Source: Curtobacterium sp. Leaf183 (lineage in GTDB: Bacteria; Actinomycetota; Actinomycetes; Actinomycetales; Microbacteriaceae). From it: a stretch of 50,516 bases of DNA. The translations under genes were made by a program, and so were the position numbers. Under the pieces are notes generated by a model. It was not told the origin of the DNA and ran no database searches. It saw only the letters and a list, made by a program, of their open reading frames with translations. Position 1 is the first letter of the stretch. Every line of letters starts with the position of its first letter. Below, piece after piece: positions 1 through 9,690 of this stretch. The DNA lies in contig NZ_LMPO01000006.1 of NCBI RefSeq assembly GCF_001424385.1, positions 26,298 through 76,813 on the forward strand. The letters run 5' to 3'.

Positions 1-61
1 AGGAGGTGACGAGACTCGCCGCTCACGTCCGGTCGGGTGCCCGGAATGCTCCGTGCACGGC

Positions 62-87
62 CTCGAGGTTCCGGAATTGTGGAACCT
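62..87 (+). repeat. 26-bp dispersed motif, copy 1
   Basis: First of three copies of a 26-bp element that begins CTCGAG, has a central AATT and ends GGAACCT. The inner part is an imperfect palindrome (GGTTCC, eight bases, GGAACC). It lies 30 bp beyond the stop codon of the DUF4032 gene. The other copies are at 14418-14443 (inverted) and 15645-15670. Function unknown. Confidence 0.6.
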
Positions 88-117
88 CGCGGGTTCGGGG
101 CCGTACCGCAGCGCGCC

Positions 118-1431
118 TCAGACGTTCGCGCGCCAGTCCTCGTCCTCGTCGACGTCCACATCGGCGTCAGCGTCGGCGTCGACGACCGGGATCGGCACGG
201 TGATGGACGACGTCGGCGGGTTGATCAGCAGCCGCTCGTCGCGACGGTGCCGCAGCACGTCGTTGATGTAGGCGGTGGTCGCCTCGGGCAGCGAGACCGA
301 GCGCTCCTCTTCCTGCGACATGAACCAGCGGTGCTCGAGGAGCTCGTGGAAGACCTCGGCGGGCTCGAGCCGCCCGCGCAGGTCGCGCGGGATCGACCGG
401 ATGACGGGCTCGAAGACGCGGGAGACCCACTCGTGCGCGACCATCTCCTCGTCGAGCTGGTCGCGGCCGTTCCGCGCGCGGTACGAGTCCAGGTCGTTGA
501 GCAGGCGGCGGGCCTGGTTCTCGCCGGCGTCCAGGCCGGTCAGGCGCAGCAGTCGGCGCTGGTGGTGTCCGGCGTCGACCACCTTGGGTTGGATGCGGAC
601 CTGCGAGCCGCCCTCCGTGGTGTGGATCGAGAGCTCCTCGATGTCGAAGCCCAGCGCGTTGAGCCGCTCGACGCGGTCGTTGATGCGCCAGCGCTCCTTG
701 ACGTCGAACTGTTCGGTGCCGGTGAGCTCCTTCCACAGCGTGCGGTACTGCGCGACGATGCGGTTCGACACGTCGACGGGGTCGGCGTTCTCGTCCAGGC
801 GTCCGCCCGCTTCGAGGTCGAGGAGCTCGCCCGCGATGTTGACGCGCGCGACCTCGAGGTCGTTCTCGCGCTGCCCGTTCGACAGGCCGCCGGGGTAGAG
901 CTTGCCCGTCTCGGCGTCGACGAGGTAGGCGGCGAACGAGCCGGCATCACGGCGGAACAGGGTGTTCGACAGCGACACGTCACCCCAGTAGAAGCCGATG
1001 ACGTGCAGGCGCACGAGCAGCAGCGCCAAGGCATCGACCAGGCGGGTGGCGGTGTCCGGCCGCAGCGTCTGCGAGTAGAGCGCGCGGTAGGGGAGCGAGA
1101 AGCGCAGGTGCCGGGTGACGAGCACCGGGTGCAGGGGCTCGCCGTCGGCGGACTGCCGGTTCGTGATGACCGCGACCGGGTCGACGCAGGGCACGTCCAT
1201 GCGTTGCAGCGTGCGGAGCATGTCGTACTCGCTGCGGGCCACCTCTTCGCCGGTCTCCTTCACGGCGGCGACGTACCCGCTCAGGTGCACGAACCGCACC
1301 AGGTGCCGCGAGATGCCCTTCGGCAGGGCCACGATGGTCTCGTCCGGCCAGGCGTCGAGCGGCAGGTCCCACGGCAGGTCGAGCAACCCGGGGTCGACGG
1401 TGGCGGCGGTGATGGCGAGGGAGTCGGGCAC
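118..1431 (-). CDS. DUF4032 domain protein, kinase-like fold
   Basis: A 437-residue protein matching the actinobacterial DUF4032 family. The sequence YWGDVSLSNTLFR resembles the catalytic loop of small lipopolysaccharide-kinase or RIO-like kinases, so a kinase-like fold is likely, but the substrate is unknown. The C-terminus is strongly acidic with alternating Asp-Ala and Asp-Val. I chose the GTG start because AGGAG sits six bases upstream; an ATG 54 bp further upstream overlaps a palindrome and lacks a ribosome site. The gene lies downstream of, and in the same direction as, the sugar-importer ATPase, but a hairpin and a 38-bp palindrome separate them, so it is probably not strictly co-transcribed. 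Family assignment is fairly sure; function is not. Confidence 0.85.
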   Translation of the reverse strand: MPDSLAITAATVDPGLLDLPWDLPLDAWPDETIVALPKGISRHLVRFVHLSGYVAAVKETGEEVARSEYDMLRTLQRMDVPCVDPVAVITNRQSADGEPLHPVLVTRHLRFSLPYRALYSQTLRPDTATRLVDALALLLVRLHVIGFYWGDVSLSNTLFRRDAGSFAAYLVDAETGKLYPGGLSNGQRENDLEVARVNIAGELLDLEAGGRLDENADPVDVSNRIVAQYRTLWKELTGTEQFDVKERWRINDRVERLNALGFDIEELSIHTTEGGSQVRIQPKVVDAGHHQRRLLRLTGLDAGENQARRLLNDLDSYRARNGRDQLDEEMVAHEWVSRVFEPVIRSIPRDLRGRLEPAEVFHELLEHRWFMSQEEERSVSLPEATTAYINDVLRHRRDERLLINPPTSSITVPIPVVDADADADVDVDEDEDWRANV

Positions 1432-1458
1432 GGTAGCTCCTGTGGTGCGGTGTGCAAG

Positions 1459-1496
1459 ACGGGAGGCGCGTGGCGGCGTCGCCACGGACCTCCCGT
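1459..1496. repeat. 38-bp intergenic palindrome, copy 1
   Basis: A near-perfect 38-bp palindrome starting ACGGGAGGC and ending CCTCCCGT, with a GTGGCGGC-type centre. Near-identical copies occur at 27439-27476 and 29721-29758. Here it sits just before the DUF4032 ribosome site. The transcript would fold into a very stable hairpin, so it may act as a terminator or as a REP-like element. There is no U-run. Confidence 0.7.
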
Positions 1497-1512
1497 CCGG
1501 TGGGTGGTACGA

Positions 1513-1556
1513 CGGGAGCCCGCCACCCGCCCTTGTGAGGCGGGCGCGGGCTCCCG
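1513..1556 (-). terminator. Hairpin terminator of the ABC ATPase gene
   Basis: An 11-bp outer stem (CGGGAGCCCGC with its complement) encloses a second 6-bp stem (CCCGCC/GGCGGG). It begins 14 bp beyond the stop codon of the upstream ATPase gene. No clear U-run follows, as is common in high-GC actinobacteria. Confidence 0.6.
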
Positions 1557-1570
1557 GGTGGTGCAGTGGA

Positions 1571-2671
<1,101 letters not shown>

Positions 2672-2746
2672 GAGCGTTCGGTCCTTTCTCCACCGGCAGG
2701 TACGTGCCGGACGATCCGAGTGAAGCGGTGCGCCCAAGGGGCCCCG

Positions 2747-2766
2747 GTTGGTCGTCGTCGACCAAC
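2747..2766. promoter_or_regulatory. Operator-like palindrome upstream of ugpC
   Basis: GTTGGTCG and CGACCAAC are perfect inverted arms around TCGT. The site lies in the untranslated leader or promoter region of the ATPase gene and could be a regulator site. No regulator is linked to it. Confidence 0.35.
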
Positions 2767-2949
2767 GAGGTTCATACAACACGACTTCCCCGATGAGCGC
2801 CAGTGTCCGGACCGCAAGGATGCCGCATGGTCGGCGCACTCCCAGTGCTGATTGTGTGGTTCCCAGAGCCCGCCACTACGATCGACCGGGTCTGTCCGCC
2901 GTGCCGGGGGTGAGCGCGGTCGGACCCCGATCAGGAGGACGACCCACGA

Positions 2950-3894
2950 ATGACGAACCGCCCCGAGGGTGATGCCCGCGCCGAGCGGAACCAGCGCCGA
3001 GCAGCCGCCCGCGAGCGTGCCCAGCGAGCCCGTGTCCAGCAGAAGCGTCGCCAGCGGGGTGTCCGCATCGGTCTCCAGGTGGGACTCGGAGTCGTGCTGC
3101 TCGCCGCGGTGACCGTCGTGACGCTGGTGCTCGTCGACTCGACCAAGCCCGCCGGGCCGGGGCCGTCCTCGATGTCCCGCGGCGGCATCACCATCGGGCA
3201 GGACCTGAAGGCCGTGTCCGGCGCCGCGTCGTCGTCGCCCTCGGCGAGTTCGACCGACTCGGCGGAGCCCGTCCGGATCACGATGTACGTCGACTACCTC
3301 TGCCCGGAGTGCGCCGCGTTCGAGAAGACGAACCGCACCTACATCGAGGGCCTCGTCGACTCGGGTGTCGCCACGGTCGACATCCACCCCGTCGCGACGC
3401 TGTCGAACCGCTCGCAGGGCACGAAGTACTCCCTGCGTGCCGCCAACGCCGCCGCGTGCGTCGCGCAGTCGTCGCCGGACGCGTTCTGGGCCGTCAACCG
3501 CGCGCTCTTCGCGGCGCAGCCGGAGCAGGGGACCGCCGGGCTCACGGACACGCAGCTGCAGCGGACGATCGACCGGGTCGACGGCGTGCGCGACACCGGC
3601 ACCATCAACGCGTGCATCCAGGACCAGCGCTACGGCAAGTGGGTCGACGAGCGCACCTCGGCCGTCACGGGCGGCGACGTTCCCGGCACGACGCTGACGG
3701 AGTTCCCGGGAGTGCCCCTGGTGCTGGTCAACGGGCAGCGGTACGAGTACTCGCAGCCGTTCACCAACGAGGAGTTCCGCACGTTCGTGATCACCGCCGC
3801 GGGTGCCGACGACGAGACACCGACACCCACGCCGACCCCCACCCGGACCCCGAGCCCGACCCCGACTGCGTCACCGTCCGCGTCGGCGTCCTGA
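2950..3894 (+). CDS. Membrane-anchored DsbA-like thiol oxidoreductase
   Basis: A 314-residue protein with a basic cytoplasmic tail, one membrane helix at about 40-62, a low-complexity Ser/Ala linker, and an extracytoplasmic thioredoxin fold of the DsbA/Thioredoxin_4 class. The redox motif is CPEC at 118-121. The cis-proline region is plausible at EFPGVPLVLVNG. The C-terminal 30 residues are a Thr-Pro-Ser tail that could reach into the wall. It probably makes or reshuffles disulfides in exported proteins. AGGAGG lies about ten bases before the ATG. It converges with the metallopeptidase gene. Confidence 0.87.
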   Translation: MTNRPEGDARAERNQRRAAARERAQRARVQQKRRQRGVRIGLQVGLGVVLLAAVTVVTLVLVDSTKPAGPGPSSMSRGGITIGQDLKAVSGAASSSPSASSTDSAEPVRITMYVDYLCPECAAFEKTNRTYIEGLVDSGVATVDIHPVATLSNRSQGTKYSLRAANAAACVAQSSPDAFWAVNRALFAAQPEQGTAGLTDTQLQRTIDRVDGVRDTGTINACIQDQRYGKWVDERTSAVTGGDVPGTTLTEFPGVPLVLVNGQRYEYSQPFTNEEFRTFVITAAGADDETPTPTPTPTRTPSPTPTASPSASAS

Positions 3895-3935
3895 CCGGTC
3901 GCGACACCCCGCCGGCCTGACGGCCAGCGGCCGCG

Positions 3936-4829
3936 CTACAGCGAGGACGCGGGCACGCTGAGCGTGTCGCAGGTGCCGGCACCCTGTTCGTAGCCCTGCG
4001 TGAACCAGCGCACCCGCTGCGCGCTCGTGCCGTGCGTGAACGAGTCGGGGTCGACCTGTCCTCGCGAGCGCTGCTGGATGCTGTCGTCACCGACCGCGCT
4101 CGCGGCCGACAGCGCGTCCGCGATCTGCGCCCGGGTGAACGGCTCGAAGAACGTCGTCCCGTTCGCCGACTGCGTGGTGGCGGCGTCCCCCGCCCAGGCG
4201 CCGGCGTAGCAGTCCGCCTGTAGCTCGACGCGGACGCTCCCGGACGCGGCGCCGGAGCCGCTGCGGTCGGTGTCGGCGAACGTGCCCTGGAGCTGCTGCA
4301 CGTGGTGCCCCCACTCGTGCGCGACGACGTACATCTGCGCCAGCGGCCCGCCGGATGACCCGTACTTGGACTGCAGGTCGTCGTAGAACGCGGTGTCGAG
4401 GTAGATCGCGCGGTCGGGCGGGCAGTAGAACGGCCCCGTCGACGCCGAGGCCGTCCCGCACGCGGTGTTCGTCGACCCGTCGAACAGGAAGAAGTCGGGC
4501 GTCGAGTAGGTGATGCCGAGCTGCCGGCTCTCGGACGTCCAGTAGGTGTCGAGCGACTCGGCGGCACCCTCCATGCGGCAGTCGATGCTGGCGTTCGCGT
4601 CACGACCCGTGCGGCACTCGGCGACGGGCGACGCGTCGGAGCCGTCCTGCTGGATCGTGGTGACGCCGCTTCCGTCGCCGAGGACGCCGGTCAGGTCGAC
4701 CCCGGTGAACTGCGCGATCAGGAACACCAGGATCGCCACGCCGCCCACACCACCCGCAGCGATGCCGGTGGTCCGTCCGCGCCGCTTGACCTTGCCGCCC
4801 TGCAGCTGCGAGTCGTCGTTGAACGTCAT
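3936..4829 (-). CDS. Neutral zinc metallopeptidase (KPN_02809/YpfJ family)
   Basis: A 297-residue protein of the putative neutral zinc metallopeptidase family (Pfam Zn_peptidase). It has a basic N-terminus, one membrane helix at about 24-40 and an extracytoplasmic peptidase domain with the zinc motif HEWGH at 171-175. Several Cys residues may form disulfides. I chose the ATG that gives the typical MTFNDDSQLQGGKVKRRGR start; the longer frame runs back across the divergent gene. The physiological substrate is not known for this family. Confidence 0.9.
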   Translation of the reverse strand: MTFNDDSQLQGGKVKRRGRTTGIAAGGVGGVAILVFLIAQFTGVDLTGVLGDGSGVTTIQQDGSDASPVAECRTGRDANASIDCRMEGAAESLDTYWTSESRQLGITYSTPDFFLFDGSTNTACGTASASTGPFYCPPDRAIYLDTAFYDDLQSKYGSSGGPLAQMYVVAHEWGHHVQQLQGTFADTDRSGSGAASGSVRVELQADCYAGAWAGDAATTQSANGTTFFEPFTRAQIADALSAASAVGDDSIQQRSRGQVDPDSFTHGTSAQRVRWFTQGYEQGAGTCDTLSVPASSL

Positions 4830-4887
4830 GCCCCGAGGGTACGGATCGCCGAGCCCGCGTGCACGGGGGCGCGAGTAGACACGGGGC

Positions 4888-5829
4888 ATGCCCGTTCTCG
4901 ACGAATCCCACCCTCTCTTCCTGTTCGCGATGGACCAGCGGTCGTCGCTGTTGGAGCACACCTACGACGAGTCCGGCGGCGAACCCGCGGACGAGGCCGA
5001 GGCCGAACGCGTCCGCGCGGGCAAACAGCTCGTCTACCGCGGCGTGCTGTCGGCACTGGGCGCCGGTGCGTCCCGCGAGCACACCGGGGTGCTGGTCGAC
5101 GAGCGCTACGGCGCGGACGTCGCCCGCCTCACGAAGGAGGCCGGGCTGCAGCTCGCCATGCCCGTCGAGCGCTCCGGTCGCGAGTGGTTCGAGCTCGAGT
5201 ACGGCGACGACTGGATGGCCCACGTCGACGCCTTCGACCCGGACTGGGTGAAGGTGCTCGTCCGCGACAACCCCGCGTTCGACGCCGACCGTCGTGCGCA
5301 GCAGGCCGACGACCTGGCCGCCGTGTCCGCGGCCCTGCACGACGCCGGCCGGCCGTTCCTGGTGGAGCTCCTGGTCCCCGGCACCGACGAGCAGACGGCC
5401 TCCGTCGACGACTACGACCGCGACCTGCGCCCGGACCTGGTCGTGCAGGTGCTCGAGTACCTGCAGGACCACGGGGTCGAGGCCGACGTCTGGAAGCTCG
5501 AGGGGCTCGACCGACGCGAGGACGCCGAGCGTGTCGTCGCCACCGCGCGTCGCGACGGCCGGGACGCCGTGCAGTGCATCGTCCTCGGTCGCGACGCCCC
5601 GCAGGACCAGCTCGACGCGTGGCTGCGCACCGCGGCGTCGGTCGACGGCTTCGTCGGGTTCGCGATCGGCCGCAGCAACTGGGAGGAACCGCTCGAGGAC
5701 GTCGTGCGCGAGCACCTCGACACCACGGCTGCCCAGGACCTCATCGCCGCGAACTACCGGCACTTCGTCGACACCTGGCTCGAGGCCCGCGGCGGGGTCG
5801 AGCACGGCGTGGACGCCGGCGGGATCTGA
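4888..5829 (+). CDS. DUF2090 aldolase-like protein
   Basis: A 313-residue protein matching the DUF2090 domain, which forms the C-terminal part of some IolC-type fused proteins and belongs to the class I aldolase fold (related to tagatose-bisphosphate and 5-keto-gluconate-phosphate aldolases). The N-terminal FAMDQRSS and later KVLVR, LVELLVP and VWKLEG strands fit a TIM barrel, with Lys in KVLVR and KLEG as candidates for catalysis. The gene starts 58 bp from the divergent metallopeptidase. No inositol-catabolism genes are nearby, so the substrate cannot be stated. Confidence 0.8.
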   Translation: MPVLDESHPLFLFAMDQRSSLLEHTYDESGGEPADEAEAERVRAGKQLVYRGVLSALGAGASREHTGVLVDERYGADVARLTKEAGLQLAMPVERSGREWFELEYGDDWMAHVDAFDPDWVKVLVRDNPAFDADRRAQQADDLAAVSAALHDAGRPFLVELLVPGTDEQTASVDDYDRDLRPDLVVQVLEYLQDHGVEADVWKLEGLDRREDAERVVATARRDGRDAVQCIVLGRDAPQDQLDAWLRTAASVDGFVGFAIGRSNWEEPLEDVVREHLDTTAAQDLIAANYRHFVDTWLEARGGVEHGVDAGGI

Positions 5830-5852
5830 CCCGCGGGCGCGCGCCGTCCGGT

Positions 5853-6545
5853 TCAGGTCCGGATGAGCGGCTCCGTCGCGGCCAGGTCGTCCGCGATCCC
5901 GACGTCGACCAGTTCGATCCGACCGGCCAGCGTGGCACCGGGGCCGCGCAGCAGCCCGGCCTTCACCCCGCCGAACGTCACGGTGACGTCGGCCTGCAGC
6001 ACGTGGTCGTCCGCCGCGGCACCGGTGTCGACGTCGATGCCGCTCGGCACGTCGACCGCGACGACGAACGGTCCGCGCTGGTCGCGGGCGAGTTCGCGGA
6101 TCGCCTGGACGACCTCGCGGGCCGGGGAACGGAGCGCGGACGCGCCGTGCACGCCGATGCCGAGGACCGCGTCGAGCACCAGGTCGGCGCGGAGCGCCGC
6201 GTCCGTCGCCAGCTGCTCGGGGGCACCCTCCAGGAGGACCACACCGGCTCCCAGCGCCGCTGCCAGGCCCGCCTCGTGCACGCGTGAGCCGACGCGCAGC
6301 ACCTCCACGTGCCTCCCGTCCGATGCCAGGGCGGCACCCGCGAACAGTGCGTCACCGCCGTTGTCGCCGCTGCCCACCAGCAGCAGGACCGACCCCGGCC
6401 CGTCGTCCGGCCGCTCGGCCGGGTCGTCGAGGAGTCGACGCACGATGCGCGCGAGCCCGTCCGCTGCCCGTTGCATGAGGGGTTCGCCCGCGTCGAGGTG
6501 GGGTCGCTCCGCCGCTCGGACCTGATCGCCGCCGTAGCCGTCCAT
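5853..6545 (-). CDS. nnrE: NAD(P)H-hydrate epimerase
   Basis: A 230-residue YjeF N-terminal-type protein that interconverts the R and S forms of damaged NAD(P)HX for repair. The motif VGSGDNGGDALFAG and the VDVPSGIDVDTG segment are characteristic. The ADP/ATP-dependent dehydratase (kinase-fold) domain that is fused in many bacteria is absent; a separate gene is expected elsewhere. The ATG giving MDGYGGDQVRAAE fits the family; a GTG nine bases upstream is an alternative. The gene is divergent from the hydrolase gene with about 33 bp between them. Confidence 0.88.
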   Translation of the reverse strand: MDGYGGDQVRAAERPHLDAGEPLMQRAADGLARIVRRLLDDPAERPDDGPGSVLLLVGSGDNGGDALFAGAALASDGRHVEVLRVGSRVHEAGLAAALGAGVVLLEGAPEQLATDAALRADLVLDAVLGIGVHGASALRSPAREVVQAIRELARDQRGPFVVAVDVPSGIDVDTGAAADDHVLQADVTVTFGGVKAGLLRGPGATLAGRIELVDVGIADDLAATEPLIRT

Positions 6546-6578
6546 GGACGCCACAGTGCCCCGATACCCTGAGAGGTC

Positions 6579-7364
6579 ATGTCACTCGTCCCCGCCGCGC
6601 CCCAGCCCCGCGCCGTCATGTCGCCCGACGGCCGACGCATCGCCACCTACGACTTCGGCGACCCCGACGCACCCGCGGTGGTGGCCGTGCACGGGTTCGC
6701 CTCGGCTGCCCTGCTGAACTGGCACGCGTCCGGGTGGACCCGCGACCTGGTCCGGGCCGGGTACCGCGTGGTGGCGCTCGACCAGCGTGGGCACGGGGCG
6801 TCGTCGAAGCCGCACGAACCCGACGCGTACTCGATGGACCTGCTGGTGGCCGACGTCACGACCGTCATCGACACCTACCTGCTCGACGACGTCGCCTTCC
6901 TCGGGTACTCGCTCGGTGCCCGCGTCGGGTGGCACACGGCCGAGCGCATCCCGGACCGCATCACGCGCGCCGTCCTCGGCGGGATCCCGGACGCCGACCC
7001 GATGCGCCGCGTCCGGGTCGACCAGGCGCAGGCGTACATCACCGACGGCACCCCGGTGGAGGACCGCGTGACGAAGGGCTACCTGACGATGGCGGCGAAC
7101 GTCGAGGGCAACGACCTGCGGGCACTCGTGGCGATGGTCGAGGGGATGCGGGACAGCGTCGAGCCGACGCCGTTGAACGCCCCCGGGCAGCCGGTCCTGA
7201 TGGCGGCGGGCAGCGAGGACGGCATCCGAGACAGTGCCCTGCGGCTCTCCCAGGCGGCGCCGAACGCGGAGTTCTTCGAGATCCCGGGTCGCAACCACTT
7301 CAACGCCCCCACGAGCCGCGCGTTCCGCGAAGCGGCGATCGCGTTCCTCGGACAAGCCGGCTGA
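6579..7364 (+). CDS. Alpha/beta-fold hydrolase
   Basis: A 261-residue alpha/beta hydrolase. The oxyanion segment VHGF is at 37-40, the nucleophile elbow GYSLG has Ser111, a likely acid Asp lies near 214 (GSEDG), and the catalytic His is His240 in GRNHF. No signal peptide is present, so it is cytoplasmic. GAGAGG precedes the ATG. The substrate cannot be inferred. Confidence 0.85.
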   Translation: MSLVPAAPQPRAVMSPDGRRIATYDFGDPDAPAVVAVHGFASAALLNWHASGWTRDLVRAGYRVVALDQRGHGASSKPHEPDAYSMDLLVADVTTVIDTYLLDDVAFLGYSLGARVGWHTAERIPDRITRAVLGGIPDADPMRRVRVDQAQAYITDGTPVEDRVTKGYLTMAANVEGNDLRALVAMVEGMRDSVEPTPLNAPGQPVLMAAGSEDGIRDSALRLSQAAPNAEFFEIPGRNHFNAPTSRAFREAAIAFLGQAG

Positions 7365-7418
7365 CCGGTACCGCCAGGGCCTCTCGGCTCGGGGGAGCGC
7401 AGGCGTAGCGTCCGCCGC

Positions 7419-8450
7419 ATGGAATACAGACTCCTCGGGAACAGCGGGACATCGGTGTCCTCCCTCACCCTCGGCACCATGACCTTCGGCAGCGAAGCCG
7501 ACGAAGCCACCTCGCACGAGATGCTCGACACGTTCGTCGCGGCCGGCGGCACGCTCGTCGACACGGCGGACGTGTACTCCGGCAACGAGTCGGAGCGCAT
7601 CATCGGGCGGTGGCTCGCATCCCACCCCACCGAAGCCCAGCAGGTCGTCATCGCGACGAAGGGGCGTTTCCCCCAGGGCGACGGCCCGAACGACCTCGGG
7701 TTGTCGCGGCGGCACCTGCGAGTTGCGCTCGACGCCTCGCTCGAGCGGCTCGGCGTCGACCACATCGACCTGTACCAGATGCACGCGTGGGACGCCCTCA
7801 CCCCGATCGAGGAGACCCTGCGCTTCCTCGACGACGCCGTCGCCGCGGGAAAGATCGGCACCTACGGGTTCTCGAACTACCTCGGGTACCAGATCACCAA
7901 GGCGGTCTACGAGGCGAAGGCGCACGGCTGGGCCCCGCCCGTGACCCTGCAGCCCCAGTACAACCTGCTCGTCCGCGACATCGAGCACGAGGTCGTCCCC
8001 GCGTGCCTCGACGCGGGCATCGGCATGCTCCCCTGGTCGCCCCTGGCCGGCGGTTGGCTGTCCGGCAAGTACCAGCGCGACGAGGCCCCCACCGGCTCGA
8101 CGCGGCTCGGTGAGAACCCGGAGCGCGGCATGGAGGCGTGGGAGGCCCGCAACGGCGACGAGCGCACGTGGCAGGTCCTCGACGCGGTGTCCGCCGCCGC
8201 CGACGCGCACGGCGCCTCGAAGTCGCAGGTCGCCCTCGCCTGGCTGCTCGCACGCCCGGCCGTCACGAGCGTCATCCTCGGCGCCCGGACGGTGTCGCAG
8301 CTGCAGGACAACCTCGGTGCCGCCGACCTCGTCCTGACCGACGACGAGCTGCGGTCGCTCACCGACGCCAGCGCTCCGCGGATCGACGACTACCCCTACG
8401 GCACCGCCGGTGTCGCGCAGCGGGAGCGCAGGATCCAGGGCGGTCGCTGA
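7419..8450 (+). CDS. Aldo/keto reductase
   Basis: A 343-residue NADPH-dependent aldo/keto reductase of the YajO/oxidoreductase Tas-like group. The catalytic tetrad is visible: Asp and Tyr in VDTADVYSG, Lys in ATKGRF and His in LYQMHAWD. The C-terminal cofactor region (VILGARTVSQLQDNL) is also typical. No Shine-Dalgarno sequence is obvious before the ATG, so the message may be leaderless or weakly translated. The substrate is unknown. Confidence 0.92.
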   Translation: MEYRLLGNSGTSVSSLTLGTMTFGSEADEATSHEMLDTFVAAGGTLVDTADVYSGNESERIIGRWLASHPTEAQQVVIATKGRFPQGDGPNDLGLSRRHLRVALDASLERLGVDHIDLYQMHAWDALTPIEETLRFLDDAVAAGKIGTYGFSNYLGYQITKAVYEAKAHGWAPPVTLQPQYNLLVRDIEHEVVPACLDAGIGMLPWSPLAGGWLSGKYQRDEAPTGSTRLGENPERGMEAWEARNGDERTWQVLDAVSAAADAHGASKSQVALAWLLARPAVTSVILGARTVSQLQDNLGAADLVLTDDELRSLTDASAPRIDDYPYGTAGVAQRERRIQGGR

Positions 8451-8587
8451 ACATTCGTTGCGGGAAGCCGCGAGGTCGCTCAGGAGGCCTGGACGAGCCC
8501 CTCCGCACGGTGTCATCCTTCCGGTACGGCCGGCTGGTTACCGTGCTGAGCGCCAGGAACACTCCTGATCCGTGTTCCACCTGCGCC

Positions 8588-8622
8588 GAGAGCCCCGAAC
8601 GACACTGTCGCTCGGGGCTCTC
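8588..8622. terminator. Bidirectional hairpin between the AKR gene and tRNA-Thr
   Basis: An 11-bp stem GAGAGCCCCGA with its complement, loop of 13 bases. It lies eight bases beyond the encoded CCA of tRNA-Thr on the minus strand and 137 bp after the aldo/keto reductase stop codon. No U-run is present. Confidence 0.6.
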
Positions 8623-8629
8623 GCTCTGC

Positions 8630-8705
8630 TGGGGCCAGCAGCGGGACTTGAACCCGCAACCCCCGTATTACAAGTACGGTGCGCTACCAATTGCGCCATG
8701 CTGGC
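8630..8705 (-). tRNA. tRNA-Thr (anticodon UGU)
   Basis: A 73-base cloverleaf plus encoded CCA. The acceptor stem is GCCAGCA/TGCTGGC, the D-arm contains GGCGCA..TAGCGC, the anticodon stem CCGTA/TACGG encloses the loop CTTGTAA with anticodon TGT, and the T-arm is GCGGGTTCAAGTCCCGC. The discriminator base appears to be C. Confidence 0.93.
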
Positions 8706-8747
8706 TGACCCGCTCATCCTACCGATGCGCGGGCCCTGGCTCGCGTG

Positions 8748-9158
8748 CTATTCGGCCGCGGACTTCTCGGAGAAGTTCAGCGACAGCGAGTTCATGCAGT
8801 AGCGGTCGCCGGTGGGGGTGCCGAAGCCATCGGGGAACACGTGCCCCAGGTGCGACCCGCAGTTCGCGCAGCGGACCTCGGTGCGGACCATGCCCATCGA
8901 CTTGTCCTCGATGAGCGTGACGGCCTGGGGGTCGACCGACTCGTAGAACGACGGCCAGCCGCAGCCGGAGTCGAACTTCGTGCCGCTCTTGAACAGCTCT
9001 GCGCCGCACGCCGCACAGGTGTAGATGCCGGCACGTTCCTCGTCCAGCAGCTCACCGGTCCAGGGCCGCTCGGTGCCGGCCTGCCGGAGGACGGCGTACT
9101 GCTCGGGGGAGAGTTCCTCGCGCCACTCGGCGTCGCTCTTTTCGACGTTGTATGCCAT
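8748..9158 (-). CDS. msrB: Peptide-methionine (R)-S-oxide reductase
   Basis: A 136-residue MsrB that reduces the R epimer of methionine sulfoxide in proteins. Two zinc-binding CxxC pairs are at 48/51 and 97/100, and the catalytic Cys121 lies in DRYCMNS. The motif SGCGWPSF is typical. AGGAGG lies six bases before the ATG. There is no signal peptide, so it is cytoplasmic. It is divergent from the acetyltransferase gene with 55 bp between them. Confidence 0.96.
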   Translation of the reverse strand: MAYNVEKSDAEWREELSPEQYAVLRQAGTERPWTGELLDEERAGIYTCAACGAELFKSGTKFDSGCGWPSFYESVDPQAVTLIEDKSMGMVRTEVRCANCGSHLGHVFPDGFGTPTGDRYCMNSLSLNFSEKSAAE

Positions 9159-9213
9159 GGGTTCCTCCTGCTTCCGGTCGGGGTTCTTCGACCACTTCAG
9201 TAAACTCGCCCGG

Positions 9214-9690
9214 ATGTCCGAGCATTCCGTGCACCGCACTCGATGGCCCCGCCTGACGACGGACGAACTGTACGGCATCGTCCGGCTGCGGAATCGGGTG
9301 TTCGCGCTCGAACAACGCGTCACGGACGAGGACTTCGACGGCCGCGACCGCGCGGAGGACACCGAGCACTGGTGGTTCGGAACCGACACCGAAGCGGTCG
9401 GGTACCTGCGACTGATCCGGCCGTCGACCGACGAGCGGCACCCCGCCGACAGCGCCCCACCGGCCTGGGTGGTCGGGCGGGTGGCCACACACCCGGAGCA
9501 CCGCGGCATCGGCATCGCCAGTCGCCTGGTCGACGCGGTGCTCGGGGAGCACGGGCACGAACCGATCGTCCTGCACGCCCAGGAGTACGTCGCCGCACTG
9601 TACGAGCGACACGGCTTCGTCCGGTTCGACGAGCCCTACGTCGAGGCCGGCATCCGGCACGTCGGGATGTACCGCGCGGCGAGCGCGTGA
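9214..9690 (+). CDS. GNAT acetyltransferase (ElaA-like)
   Basis: A 158-residue N-acetyltransferase. The acetyl-CoA motif A is seen in VGRVATHPEHRGIGIASRLVDAV, and the N-terminus (LTTDELYGIVRLRNRVFALEQ) matches ElaA-type proteins. I chose the ATG giving MSEHSVHR; the longer frame runs into the divergent msrB gene. The stop codon overlaps the GTG start of the DUF2332 gene by four bases (GTGA), so the two are likely translationally coupled. Substrate unknown. Confidence 0.88.
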   Translation: MSEHSVHRTRWPRLTTDELYGIVRLRNRVFALEQRVTDEDFDGRDRAEDTEHWWFGTDTEAVGYLRLIRPSTDERHPADSAPPAWVVGRVATHPEHRGIGIASRLVDAVLGEHGHEPIVLHAQEYVAALYERHGFVRFDEPYVEAGIRHVGMYRAASA